Part shown: piece by piece, positions 51,345 through 59,849 of the stretch
Numbering within the stretch: position 1 is the first letter of the stretch
Layout: each line of letters opens with the position of its first letter
Assembly: GCA_020634885.1 (NCBI GenBank)
Contig: JACKAW010000005.1
Location: 1 to 64,000, forward strand
Direction of reading: 5' to 3'
Length of the DNA stretch: 64,000 nucleotides
Source: Anaerolineales bacterium
Lineage (GTDB): Bacteria > Chloroflexota > Anaerolineae > Anaerolineales > Villigracilaceae
Program-made: the position numbers and the translations under genes
Notes under the pieces: generated by a model
Told to the model about the DNA's origin: nothing
What the model saw: only the letters and a program-made list of their open reading frames with translations
Database searches by the model: none

Positions 51345-52091
51345 CTATTCAACTATAAGTTGCATCCAGACCAGCGAACCAAAATACTGTCCGGCATCAT
51401 CTTTCATTTTGAAGCACCACTTGTAATCACCGGGGTCTTTGGGTGTGTACATACTAATTGTATATGTATAGGTTTGCCCTGGTTTTACGACAACAGCGGG
51501 GGGGATAACCCTAAATTGCTCTTTTGGAACAACATAAGCAGGTCCATTGCAGCTTTCAAATGCGTTTTCCACAAATCCAAGGACAAAACCACCGTCCCAG
51601 TTACAAGTGCCTGTGTTTAAGAATTCCCAACTTTTGCTGAAATCCTGATTCGGATTCATTTTTTTGCCGTCATAAGGCGCGGACTCTGAGATCAGGTAAC
51701 CGTCTGTGCAGCCGTTTCCGGTGACGATGGTGCTGTACGCTCCGGCAGTTGCGGTAGACCCAAGCGCTGCTTGTGGAGTTAACCCGGGCTGCTGGGTATT
51801 GAAAGTGAAGGGGGTATTGGTGGCAATTTCAAACGCGGCTGTAGGGATGGCAGCCAGGGTGTTTGTGGGTGCGGCAGTAAAGGTTGGCAATGGGCTGGGG
51901 GGAATTGCTGCCGCTGTTTGAGTGGCTTGTTCGGCAGCCTGTGTAAAGATTAGCCCCACGGCTTGTGTTTGTATAGCTGCATTATCCTGTTCTTCGGTGG
52001 GCGCGGGCGGCGTGACACCGATGTTACAGGCGCTTAGCAACATGGCAGTAATGGTGAACGCTGTAAACCAGCGAAGTTTACGAAAACTCAT
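51345..52091 (-). CDS. NBR1-Ig-like domain lipoprotein (2 of 5)
   Basis: A 248-residue lipoprotein with lipobox MLLSAC (Cys22), followed by a long Ala/Thr/Pro-rich linker. The C-terminal domain has FSKSWEFLNTGTCNWDGGF and GDYKWCFKMKDDAGQYFGSLVW, an NBR1-Ig variant with Cys and Trp at conserved positions. GGAGG with good spacing precedes ATG 52091. It and the next gene downstream are 13 bases apart and are probably cotranscribed. It has its own promoter. Confidence 0.83.
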   Translation of the reverse strand: MSFRKLRWFTAFTITAMLLSACNIGVTPPAPTEEQDNAAIQTQAVGLIFTQAAEQATQTAAAIPPSPLPTFTAAPTNTLAAIPTAAFEIATNTPFTFNTQQPGLTPQAALGSTATAGAYSTIVTGNGCTDGYLISESAPYDGKKMNPNQDFSKSWEFLNTGTCNWDGGFVLGFVENAFESCNGPAYVVPKEQFRVIPPAVVVKPGQTYTYTISMYTPKDPGDYKWCFKMKDDAGQYFGSLVWMQLIVE

Positions 52092-52119
52092 TGGTGATCC
52101 TCCAAAAAAGGTTAACTTT

Positions 52120-52148
52120 ATTATAACTCACCTGAAAGTTCGTTTCAC
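52120..52148 (-). promoter_or_regulatory. promoter of lipoprotein gene 2
   Basis: On the - strand GTGAAA (52148-52143) and TATAAT (52125-52120) are separated by 17 bases, 29 bases before the start codon. The -35 matches four of six consensus bases. Confidence 0.5.
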
Positions 52149-52222
52149 GGCGTCCAAATGACATAAATAAGGCTTTCTCAACGTCTAAACTCCAGTGCAT
52201 AAGGTTGAATTTCGCAAAAGAA

Positions 52223-53464
52223 TCAGGGGGTTGGTGTCTCGGTCGGGGTCTCGGTCGGGGTTTCGGATGGCGTCAATGTGAAGGTCGGTGTTGATGTGAG
52301 TGTTGGCGTAAAGGTTGCTGTGGGTGAAGGAGTAAAAGTGGCGGTAGGAGCAATTCCCTGACGCACGATATGCGGGTTAAGCCAGATGGCATAATCTTGA
52401 TTGTTGCCGCCATTGGCGCTGACAACCAAAATAAATTTTAGGGTTTGTCCGTTGAGCGGACTCAGATCGAGGTCTACGGGGTAATACTTGCCTTCGTACA
52501 CTTCTGCCCAACTGGCAAAGGTTTTAACAACGCCGTTATTCAAATAATCAAGGCGGAATACGACATTACACTTCACTGCCTCATATTGACAATTAACCAG
52601 TGTACGGAAGCGGTCTCCCGCCTGTACTGTGAATGCCGGATATTGCCCGCTGATAAAACCATTATTTTTGTCCTGCGGAACGGTCAACAAACCCGGCTCA
52701 TCTTCGGTAAAACCGTTCTCCATCTTTGGTGCATTCAAACGGATCGCATACCCGTTTGCGTCGCCATTTGCGCCAGGGCATGGCAGGGTGTTGCTGCCAT
52801 TAGACCATTCTGCTGAGCAGTGATTATCGGCAAAGTTGTACGCAACGAAGGAAGGTCCAGTGGAGCGAATATCCACCCAGAAGGCTGTATTGGCATCATC
52901 CCCTATACCAAAGAGCGCCCCCGAGGCATTACGGAGTTTCCAATAACTACGGTAGGAGCCATCTGTGGCAGGGGAGATCAACGTAACAGGAATTTCAATG
53001 TACTGACCGGGCGCAACGCTGCCGGGCATGGGTACAGAGGCGGGGGCGCTCATGCCATCACCGCCGAAGAATGCAAGCGAGTACGAGGTTGTCCACGTGC
53101 AGGTTCCAGTGTTGCGGATGCGCCAGACTTTTACGAAGGTCGTGTTACGCGGGACGATGCTGCCATCGGGGTAGGTGACATCGGCGAGGAATTGCGCCGC
53201 ATCACACTTCGACGTTTGGGCGGGGGGCGGCACCACAGGCACATTCGTCGCTGTAGCCGAGCCTGCCAGAGTCACCGTCGGCTGGGGAATGCCTGGGGTG
53301 GCAGAGCTGCCTACAGCTTGGGTTTGAGCCGCGGCGGTGTAGAGTCCGTTGAGGGTGGCGAAGGGGTCGGGTGTGGCATCTGCATCTCCGGGCAGGTTGC
53401 AGGCAAGTTGAACGATCAACAAGATGATGATGAAAAATATAAAGGAATATTTTTTTTGAGACAT
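52223..53464 (-). CDS. NBR1-Ig-like lipoprotein with extra beta-domain (3 of 5)
   Basis: A 413-residue lipoprotein with lipobox VQLAC (Cys22). First comes an NBR1-Ig domain (DVTYPDGSIVPRNTTFVKVWRIRNTGTCTWTTSY...SYWKLRNASGALFG). Then comes a second beta-rich domain (about 205-370) with SWAEVYEGKYYPVDLDLSPLNGQTLKF, resembling a carbohydrate-binding-like sandwich. The end is a low-complexity ETPT/TPT tail coded by an imperfect 12-base tandem repeat. ATG 53464 is chosen because GGAGGAAGC lies directly upstream. The extra domain is unique among the five. Confidence 0.83.
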   Translation of the reverse strand: MSQKKYSFIFFIIILLIVQLACNLPGDADATPDPFATLNGLYTAAAQTQAVGSSATPGIPQPTVTLAGSATATNVPVVPPPAQTSKCDAAQFLADVTYPDGSIVPRNTTFVKVWRIRNTGTCTWTTSYSLAFFGGDGMSAPASVPMPGSVAPGQYIEIPVTLISPATDGSYRSYWKLRNASGALFGIGDDANTAFWVDIRSTGPSFVAYNFADNHCSAEWSNGSNTLPCPGANGDANGYAIRLNAPKMENGFTEDEPGLLTVPQDKNNGFISGQYPAFTVQAGDRFRTLVNCQYEAVKCNVVFRLDYLNNGVVKTFASWAEVYEGKYYPVDLDLSPLNGQTLKFILVVSANGGNNQDYAIWLNPHIVRQGIAPTATFTPSPTATFTPTLTSTPTFTLTPSETPTETPTETPTP

Positions 53465-53520
53465 GCTTCCTCCGTTTGGGTTCAATTATTAAAGACGGTT
53501 TTGTGAGCGTTTCAGTTCCC

Positions 53521-53554
53521 AATAAAAAAGAAGCCGGAGTGTTCCGGCTTCTTT
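53521..53554 (-). terminator. intrinsic terminator between lipoproteins 4 and 3
   Basis: AAAGAAGCCGGA (53527-53538) and TCCGGCTTCTTT (53543-53554) form a 12-bp stem with loop GTGT. On the - strand the hairpin is followed by TTTTTT-A-TT (53529-53521). It ends transcription of the gene at 53563. Confidence 0.85.
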
Positions 53555-53562
53555 GAAGATTA

Positions 53563-54534
53563 TTATGGGCAGTAGAATTCGAAGCCTACTTTTGGATATT
53601 CCCGGTAGAAGGGCTCCAGTATCACCAGTTGCATCCACCGGTTGCTGTTTTGTGATGCAGCACGCCCGAGTTTCCACACATGTTCGCTGTCTGTATATTT
53701 GGTGGCTTCTTTCACAGAAAATGATTTTACGTAATCATTATTGCCATCCTGCTGTCGAACCTGATACTTAATGAACTTCATCGGTCCATTTGTTTCGATG
53801 GTGACATTGGCTGTGTAGATCATGTTGGCAGGCTGGCAGCCAGCAGGCGGGTCACGTGTGATCACAAGGCTGGCATCGACAATGTCGTACGTAATGGCGG
53901 TTGTGGTGGTGAGGTTGGCTACTTCGATCTCTGTGTAAAAAGCAGATTGATACACCCCCACACCGTAGTTGACGTTATCTGGGGTTTGTAATTTCCATTC
54001 GGAGTGGTAAACCCCCGGGGTGGTGGGGGCGGTGAGGACAAGGGAAATGGGAAGGGTCTGCCCGGGTCCGGTGATCTGAGGGAGGTTATAAACATAGCCG
54101 CCGCCAAGAATATCGCCATCCCAGAAGACGATCTTGTAGGTGGTATCCCATACGCAGTTGCTTTCATTTTTGATGTACCAGGTTTTGGTGAATTGATCGC
54201 CGGGTTTGAAGATCTGTCCATCAATGAGGGTCTCGTCTTGCAGGCTGGCTTTGGCGCACTCGGCTTTTGATCCGGCGCTGTTGGCGGGGATGGCGGTGAG
54301 GGTGCTTAACGCAATGGGTGTGCCCAAGGTGGGTAGCGCAAAGGGTGTTTGAGTTGGAAACTGCGTTGCGGCAGGGGTTTCTGTGATGATGATGGGAGGC
54401 TGTGCGGCAACAGTTTCTGCCACAGAGGTTTGAATGGCAGCCTCGGCGTCCACATTGTCGCCGCCACAAGCTGCAAGCATCAATGCTGTGACGAAGAGAA
54501 GGGTGGACAACGTATAGATTTTAGACTTAAGCAT
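53563..54534 (-). CDS. NBR1-Ig-like lipoprotein with second domain (4 of 5)
   Basis: A 323-residue lipoprotein with lipobox LMLAAC (Cys23). A Pro/Thr linker leads to the NBR1-Ig domain (GQIFKPGDQFTKTWYIKNESNCVWDTTY, then HSEWKLQTPDNVNYG). A further beta-domain follows with ANVTIETNGPMKFIKYQVRQQDGN and ends FEFYCP. The same last domain appears in the neighbour at 54627. GAAAGGATAAAA before ATG is the ribosome-binding site. Terminators lie on both sides, and a TATAAT is at 54567-54562. Confidence 0.83.
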   Translation of the reverse strand: MLKSKIYTLSTLLFVTALMLAACGGDNVDAEAAIQTSVAETVAAQPPIIITETPAATQFPTQTPFALPTLGTPIALSTLTAIPANSAGSKAECAKASLQDETLIDGQIFKPGDQFTKTWYIKNESNCVWDTTYKIVFWDGDILGGGYVYNLPQITGPGQTLPISLVLTAPTTPGVYHSEWKLQTPDNVNYGVGVYQSAFYTEIEVANLTTTTAITYDIVDASLVITRDPPAGCQPANMIYTANVTIETNGPMKFIKYQVRQQDGNNDYVKSFSVKEATKYTDSEHVWKLGRAASQNSNRWMQLVILEPFYREYPKVGFEFYCP

Positions 54535-54570
54535 TTTTATCCTTTCGTATACCAGCCGAAAATTATACTG

Positions 54571-54603
54571 TTAAATAACAACGCCCGCTTTTGCGGGCGT
54601 TGT
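54571..54603 (-). terminator. intrinsic terminator between lipoproteins 5 and 4
   Basis: ACAACGCCCGC (54578-54588) and GCGGGCGTTGT (54593-54603) form an 11-bp stem with a TTTT loop. On the - strand TATTT follows. Strong GC-rich stem, moderate T-run. Confidence 0.8.
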
Positions 54604-54626
54604 GGATTAAAGAACTATTATCTGTA

Positions 54627-55532
54627 TTATGGACAGGTAAATTGGGCGCGTCCAAACTGTTGGTTGTTGGGGGTGTCGATGTAGAGATCGAACCAGTGTG
54701 TGCCAGAGGCGGTTGTTGTCCACGAAATGTTGACAGATTGGGTGCCTGCTGCGGCGAAGACCATATCAGGTGGAACTGGAGGGGTGGCGCCGTCACTTCG
54801 AATCCAATGCATTTTGACGGTTCCCGGTCCATTTACGGTGACGTTTGCTGTGGCGGTAAAGCCATTGCAACCGCCAGTATTTGTAAAGGTGACGCTGGTA
54901 ACGGCAAATGCGGGCGCTGGGGTGTTGGTGGCTGTTGCTGGAGCTTGTACTTTAATGTCCACATAGAAGGCGCGCCCTTGATATCCATTCAAGATGGGCA
55001 CAAGTACATTGCTGTTGGAGACCAGCCGCCAGTAGCCACGGTAATTTCCGGCAGAAGCGGGGGCGGTCATATTTACTTCGATGTCAATTTCCTGCCCGGG
55101 GTTTACTGCGCCAACAGGTTGTGTGGCAGGTCCGCCCATGGCATCGCCGCTGTCGAATACGAGGGTGTAGCCATTCCATGCACAGGTGCCGGTGTTCTTG
55201 AGCCGCCACTTTTTGGTGAAAGTTTGTCCGGGGGTCATTACGGTTCCATCGGGTACGGTGACATCGGTGATGAATTGCGCCTGCGGGCAGACAGGTGTAG
55301 CTGTGGGGCTTGGAACAGGGGTGTTGGTCGGCAGTGGGACAGGCGTAAGTGTAGCGGTTGTGGTGGAAATATTTTCTGCGGTTGGGCTTGCCTGAAGCAA
55401 GGCTTCGACGGTTTGTGCCGCAAAGGTTGAGGCGAGTTCTGCTTCTTTGGGGTTATTCGAAGGCAGGTTGCATCCTGCAAGGATTAGGGCAACGATTATA
55501 AAAAAATGTAATTGGCGGGTGATTTTTCTCAT
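54627..55532 (-). CDS. NBR1-Ig-like lipoprotein with second domain (5 of 5)
   Basis: A 301-residue lipoprotein with lipobox LILAGC (Cys21). The linker is rich in Thr/Pro. The NBR1-Ig domain reads VTVPDGTVMTPGQTFTKKWRLKNTGTCAWNGYTL...RGYWRLVSNSNVLVP. A second beta-domain follows (GGCNGFTATANVTVNGPGTVKMHWIRSDG) and ends AQFTCP, like the neighbour at 53563. An AAGGAG ribosome-binding site precedes ATG. It is the upstream-most member of the tandem set. Confidence 0.84.
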   Translation of the reverse strand: MRKITRQLHFFIIVALILAGCNLPSNNPKEAELASTFAAQTVEALLQASPTAENISTTTATLTPVPLPTNTPVPSPTATPVCPQAQFITDVTVPDGTVMTPGQTFTKKWRLKNTGTCAWNGYTLVFDSGDAMGGPATQPVGAVNPGQEIDIEVNMTAPASAGNYRGYWRLVSNSNVLVPILNGYQGRAFYVDIKVQAPATATNTPAPAFAVTSVTFTNTGGCNGFTATANVTVNGPGTVKMHWIRSDGATPPVPPDMVFAAAGTQSVNISWTTTASGTHWFDLYIDTPNNQQFGRAQFTCP

Positions 55533-55604
55533 TGATTCTCATTCTCCTTCTTTGTTAAAAATATTTTACCGCAGGATGTTTTTAGGTTTATCCGCCTTAT
55601 TTCC

Positions 55605-55640
55605 CATATAAAAGAACAGGAGCCGGTGAAGGCTCCTGTT
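55605..55640 (-). terminator. terminator of the BMP-type transporter operon
   Basis: AACAGGAGCC (55615-55624) and GGCTCCTGTT (55631-55640) form a 10-bp stem with loop GGTGAA. On the - strand TCTTTTATAT follows. It ends the permease genes before the lipoprotein set. Confidence 0.75.
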
Positions 55641-55674
55641 TGTAGAATCAGTTCAAATGTCAGGGGAAGAGGCG

Positions 55675-56937
55675 TTACTTTTCGTACGGTTGTCCATCTG
55701 CGGCGGGGGGAACAGCCCGTCCGACTACACCGGTCAAAATGATCATGGTCACAATGTAGGGAGCCATTAGCAGGAATTCCGACGGGATCGGGATCCGCAG
55801 TATCTGTAACTTGACTTGTAATGAGTCTGCGAAGCCGAAAATAAGTGACGAAGTATATGCCCCAATCGGATTCCAGTTGCCGAAGATCATGGCGGCGAGA
55901 CCAATGAAGCCCTTGCCGGCTGTCATGGCTTCGTCAAAACGACCAACCGAACCAATGGTAAAGTATGCGCCGCCCAGTCCTGCGATCATGCCGCCGAGGA
56001 TGACATTAACATAACGCATCAGGTATACGTTGATGCCAAGCGTATCTGCTGCTTTGGGGTGTTCGCCTACGGCACGGGTGCGTAAACCCCAGGGTGTGTA
56101 ATACAGCAGGATGTGCATGGCAATGACCAGGACTATGGTCAGATATACGATCAGGTTGTTTTCAAAGAGTACCGGTCCAAGTACGGGTATCTTAGAGAGT
56201 ACGGGAATGGAAATAATGGGAAATGTGCCGGAGTTGTTGAGCATATCACCCGCGCGCTGCATAAAACGTGAACTAATGAACGCTGTGGCGCCTGCGCCAA
56301 AGATGTTGATGGCAACGCTGCTCACGGTCTGATCTACTTTGAAACGAATTACCAGATAAGCATGTAGCGCTGCGACCAGCCCGCCCATCACGATCGCGAA
56401 GAACAGCCCCACATATAAATTGCCTGATACGGTAGCGGTAATAACAGCGGTTTGTGCCGCCATAAGCATAATTCCTTCGATGCCAATGTTGATGACCGCC
56501 GAACGCTCGCTGATCACGCCGCACAACGCTGCCAGCACAATGGGGGTTGCACGTACTACCGTACTGCTTAACATACCTGTTAGACTGAAGGATTTATCCT
56601 GTACAGCCCACAGCAGGAAAGCAACCACGAATGTAAAAGCAATAATGCCGATCAACCAGCCAGTGGCGCGTACACCCCGCGCCAGTTGATACGCCCCGGC
56701 AAAAACGGCAAGGATCGCCATGGCATAGACGCCTGCCAGAGATGGCACAACGAGGTCTGGCACTTTAAGCGCCTGTGAACCGGAGAGGTTCAAGCCAAAG
56801 GTTGCCAGTGCGTTAGCCTGTGTGTTCAACCCAAAGATCAGGTAGATCAAAAGCCCCACCACTAGCAGTGTGACCCCAAAAGAAATGCGCTGCCGTTTTT
56901 CTGTTTCGGAACTGATTTCACGATTGGATATTTTCAT
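55675..56937 (-). CDS. nucleoside-type ABC permease (NupQ-like)
   Basis: A 420-residue permease of the branched BPD_transp_2 type. About ten helices are seen; SAVINIGIEGIMLMAAQTAVI and GYYTPWGLRTRAVGEHPKAADTLGINVYLMRY are conserved in the family. An N-terminal extension of about 70 residues is unusual. A GAGG ribosome-binding site precedes the ATG. It is the second permease of the importer and the last gene of its operon. Confidence 0.87.
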   Translation of the reverse strand: MKISNREISSETEKRQRISFGVTLLVVGLLIYLIFGLNTQANALATFGLNLSGSQALKVPDLVVPSLAGVYAMAILAVFAGAYQLARGVRATGWLIGIIAFTFVVAFLLWAVQDKSFSLTGMLSSTVVRATPIVLAALCGVISERSAVINIGIEGIMLMAAQTAVITATVSGNLYVGLFFAIVMGGLVAALHAYLVIRFKVDQTVSSVAINIFGAGATAFISSRFMQRAGDMLNNSGTFPIISIPVLSKIPVLGPVLFENNLIVYLTIVLVIAMHILLYYTPWGLRTRAVGEHPKAADTLGINVYLMRYVNVILGGMIAGLGGAYFTIGSVGRFDEAMTAGKGFIGLAAMIFGNWNPIGAYTSSLIFGFADSLQVKLQILRIPIPSEFLLMAPYIVTMIILTGVVGRAVPPAADGQPYEK

Positions 56938-56949
56938 GAAAGCCTCGTT

Positions 56950-58125
56950 TTATTTGCCCCAACCGCGCGTCAGGACGGTGTCTTCCGCTTTTTTCACACG
57001 GATGCGATACAGCCAGCGAATGATATCCGGCGCGGCAATGAATACGATCACCACACCTTGAATGATCGAGATAATGTCGATCGGAATTCTTGCGATGGAT
57101 TGCATATCTGTTGCGCCACTGCGCAGGAACCCGAACAGAAGCGCTGACAGCACCACGCCTGCCGGGTGACTTTTGCCCAGCAATGCAATCGCGATCGCAT
57201 CAAACCCGTACCCGGCTGAAAATCCCTGCCCCACCCAGTGATCTACGCCGAGAACTTGTGCCGAGCCTGCCAGCCCTGCCAGCCCACCCGCAAGGAACAT
57301 GACCAACACAAAGTTACGGATGATATTCATCCCGGCATATTTTGCTGCATCGGGATTGGCGCCTACGGATCGAATTTCAAAGCCCAGTGTGGTTTTGAAT
57401 AGAAACCAATAGACCAGGTATGCAAATAACAAGGCGAGGAAGAACCCCAGGTTAAATCGCAATGGCTCGGGGAAGAAGCGCGGAAGTTCAGCCGTCACTT
57501 CTACGTTTGGGGTGACCGGGCGAAAGCCAGAAGACTTCATGGGGCCGTTTAACAGCCAATCACTCAAGCGGAATGCGATCCAGTTCATCATGATGGTATT
57601 AACCACTTCATGTGCTCCGAAACGTGCCTTTAAGTAGCCAGGGATCATGCCCCAGATTGCCCCGCCCAATGCGCCGCCCAAAATGGCAAGCGGCAGATGG
57701 ATGATGGTGGGCAACCCTGTCAGGCTGTAGCCAATATATGCAGAAGTCAACGCTCCAACGAAGAACTGACCTTCCGCGCCGATATTGAAAAGCCCGCACC
57801 GAAAGCCCAACGCCACAGAAAGACCTGCGAAAATATATGGGGTGGCAGTGACCAGACTTTCAGTAAAGGGATAAATTGCCCGCAACAAAAGCTGCGTGTC
57901 GCCAGTGGTAAAGAATGATTTGAAACCTTCAACATAATCCAACGGGTTTCCAAAGGAACCTTCAAATAAGGCGCCATAGGCAACGAATGGGTTTTCTCCG
58001 CTGACAAGAATGACAATGGCGCCAACGATTAGACCAGTAACAACAGCAAGAACAGGCACGAGCCATTCCTGTGGAAATGTGATCTTTTTAGTTTCTTTTT
58101 TTTCGGGAGTATCTGTATTCTTCAC
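56950..58125 (-). CDS. nucleoside-type ABC permease (NupP-like)
   Basis: A 391-residue permease of the same superfamily as its partner. FRCGLFNIGAEGQFFVGALTSAYIGY and GFDAIAIALLGKSHPAGVVLSALLFGFL are the usual segments. It starts with GTG and has an AGGAG site upstream. It pairs with the other permease to form the membrane channel of a BMP-type importer, which in characterised systems takes up purine nucleosides. Confidence 0.86.
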   Translation of the reverse strand: MKNTDTPEKKETKKITFPQEWLVPVLAVVTGLIVGAIVILVSGENPFVAYGALFEGSFGNPLDYVEGFKSFFTTGDTQLLLRAIYPFTESLVTATPYIFAGLSVALGFRCGLFNIGAEGQFFVGALTSAYIGYSLTGLPTIIHLPLAILGGALGGAIWGMIPGYLKARFGAHEVVNTIMMNWIAFRLSDWLLNGPMKSSGFRPVTPNVEVTAELPRFFPEPLRFNLGFFLALLFAYLVYWFLFKTTLGFEIRSVGANPDAAKYAGMNIIRNFVLVMFLAGGLAGLAGSAQVLGVDHWVGQGFSAGYGFDAIAIALLGKSHPAGVVLSALLFGFLRSGATDMQSIARIPIDIISIIQGVVIVFIAAPDIIRWLYRIRVKKAEDTVLTRGWGK

Positions 58126-58136
58126 AGGTTCAACTC

Positions 58137-59669
58137 CTACTTCTTATTCTTTGATTCGGAAGGGTGTACCCCTGCCATCAACAAACCAAGTTGTTCCTTG
58201 GTGGCAGAAGCTGCATCGACCACAGCCATGATCTGCCCCTTATACATGACAGCGATCCTGTCTGACAAAGCCAGGATTTCGTCTAACTCTGAAGAGACTA
58301 AGAGAACACCAGAGCCTTCATCTCGTTTTTTAATGATCTGGGAGTGGATATATTCAATGGAACCTACATCCAATCCGCGGGTAGGCTGTGAGGCGATCAA
58401 CAGTTCGATCGGGCGTGAAAACTCACGGGCTATGATCACTTTTTGCTGGTTGCCGCCTGAGAGGGTACCAGCATTGACGTAAATATTCGGCGTACGTACA
58501 TCATATTGCTTAACCAATTCCTCTGATTTGCTGAAGATGGCTTTTTCTTGCATGGAAATCCCATTGGCAAAAGGCTTTTTGTAATATGTGCAAAGCACCA
58601 TATTGTCGTGAATGGGGAATGAAAGAATGAGCCCGTGCCGTTGGCGGTCTTCAGGAATATGAGCCACGCCTCTTTCAAGAATTTCACGCGGCGAGTTATG
58701 GCTGAGGGGCTTGCCTGTTAGTTGAATAGTGCCAGTGTCGAGCGGGAGTAACCCTGTAAGCGCGTATACTAATTCGGTCTGCCCATTTCCCTGTACGCCG
58801 GCAATGCCAAGCACTTCACCCTTACGAACTTCGAACGAAATCCCCTGTACAGTTGTTTGTTGGCGTTCGTCACGAACAAACAGATCGTTCACTTCAAGAA
58901 CGGGTTCGCCTGGTTTGGCAGGTGATTTTTCAACGACAAGGTTTACATCACGTCCAACCATCATTGTAGCGAGTGTATCGGTTGTGGCTTCTTTCGGGTC
59001 AATAGACCCCACGGTTTTACCCAACCGTAAAACGGTAATGTCATCTGCCACAGCAAGAACTTCTTTTAGCTTGTGTGTAATGAAAATAAGAGACTTGCCA
59101 GACTTGATGAGCGTATCAATGATCTTGAATAACCCATCTACTTCCTGTGGAGTCAAAACGGCGGTCGGCTCGTCAAGGATGAGGATATCTGCCTGGCGGT
59201 AGAGAACTTTGATGATTTCCACGCGTTGTTGAATACCCACCGGCAGGTCGCGGATGTACGCATTCGGATCAACTTCAAGCCCGTATTGATCAGATATCTC
59301 ACGGATTCGGTTCGAGACCTTTTCCTTATCTAAAAATACGCCATTTTTCACCGGCTCAATACCAAGCATTACATTCTCGGTAACGGTCATTACGGGAACC
59401 AGCATAAAATGCTGATGAACCATGCCAATCCCTTGGGCAATGGCATCATTGGGACCTAGAATATCCACTGCCTGTCCGCGTACAAAAATTTGTCCTTCAT
59501 CGGGTTTGTATAACCCATAAAGGATATTCATTAACGTGCTTTTGCCTGCGCCGTTCTCGCCCAGTAAGGCAAGTATCTTCCCCTCGCGCAGCGTGATATC
59601 CACCTTGTCGTTCGCCAGAACTCCGGGGAAGCGTTTGGTAATACCGCGCAATTCAAGAACATTGGTCAT
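58137..59669 (-). CDS. double-ATPase of a nucleoside-type ABC importer (NupO-like)
   Basis: A 510-residue protein with two ABC modules. The first has GENGAGKSTLMNILYG and ILILDEPTAVLTPQE with VGIQQRVEI as the signature; the second has GVQGNGQTELVYALTGLL, LSGGNQQKVI and LIASQPTRGLDV. In the second module the Walker A is degenerate (GNGQTEL), as is normal for this family. ATG 59669 is chosen, with GGAGG upstream, over a start 20 residues earlier. It powers the two permeases encoded after it. Confidence 0.9.
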   Translation of the reverse strand: MTNVLELRGITKRFPGVLANDKVDITLREGKILALLGENGAGKSTLMNILYGLYKPDEGQIFVRGQAVDILGPNDAIAQGIGMVHQHFMLVPVMTVTENVMLGIEPVKNGVFLDKEKVSNRIREISDQYGLEVDPNAYIRDLPVGIQQRVEIIKVLYRQADILILDEPTAVLTPQEVDGLFKIIDTLIKSGKSLIFITHKLKEVLAVADDITVLRLGKTVGSIDPKEATTDTLATMMVGRDVNLVVEKSPAKPGEPVLEVNDLFVRDERQQTTVQGISFEVRKGEVLGIAGVQGNGQTELVYALTGLLPLDTGTIQLTGKPLSHNSPREILERGVAHIPEDRQRHGLILSFPIHDNMVLCTYYKKPFANGISMQEKAIFSKSEELVKQYDVRTPNIYVNAGTLSGGNQQKVIIAREFSRPIELLIASQPTRGLDVGSIEYIHSQIIKKRDEGSGVLLVSSELDEILALSDRIAVMYKGQIMAVVDAASATKEQLGLLMAGVHPSESKNKK

Positions 59670-59782
59670 GCCATGCCCTCCATGATGAAACAAACTATAG
59701 ATCGCAAAGGTCTTCTTTGCACCACCCAATTATAAAGGAAGGTGTACAAATTTGTATGACAAACAAAAAACACCTCTGCCCT

Positions 59783-59830
59783 CTATTTCGAAAAAAAAGC
59801 CAGGGGAGGATAACCCTCCCCTGGCTTTTT
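59783..59830. terminator. bidirectional terminator between BMP and ATPase genes
   Basis: AAAAAAGCCAGGGGAGG (59791-59807) pairs with CCTCCCCTGGCTTTTTT (59813-59829), a 17-bp stem. T-runs lie on both ends. It lies after the substrate-binding protein gene and before the ATPase gene, so it probably lets only part of the transcript continue, giving more binding protein. Confidence 0.85.
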
Positions 59831-59849
59831 TAATGCACAGGGAAAAATA

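Noticed and set aside
52223..52290. Tandem repeat at the end of lipoprotein 3 as an independent microsatellite
   Set aside because: It is coding and explains the ETPT tail of the protein, so it is described with that gene.
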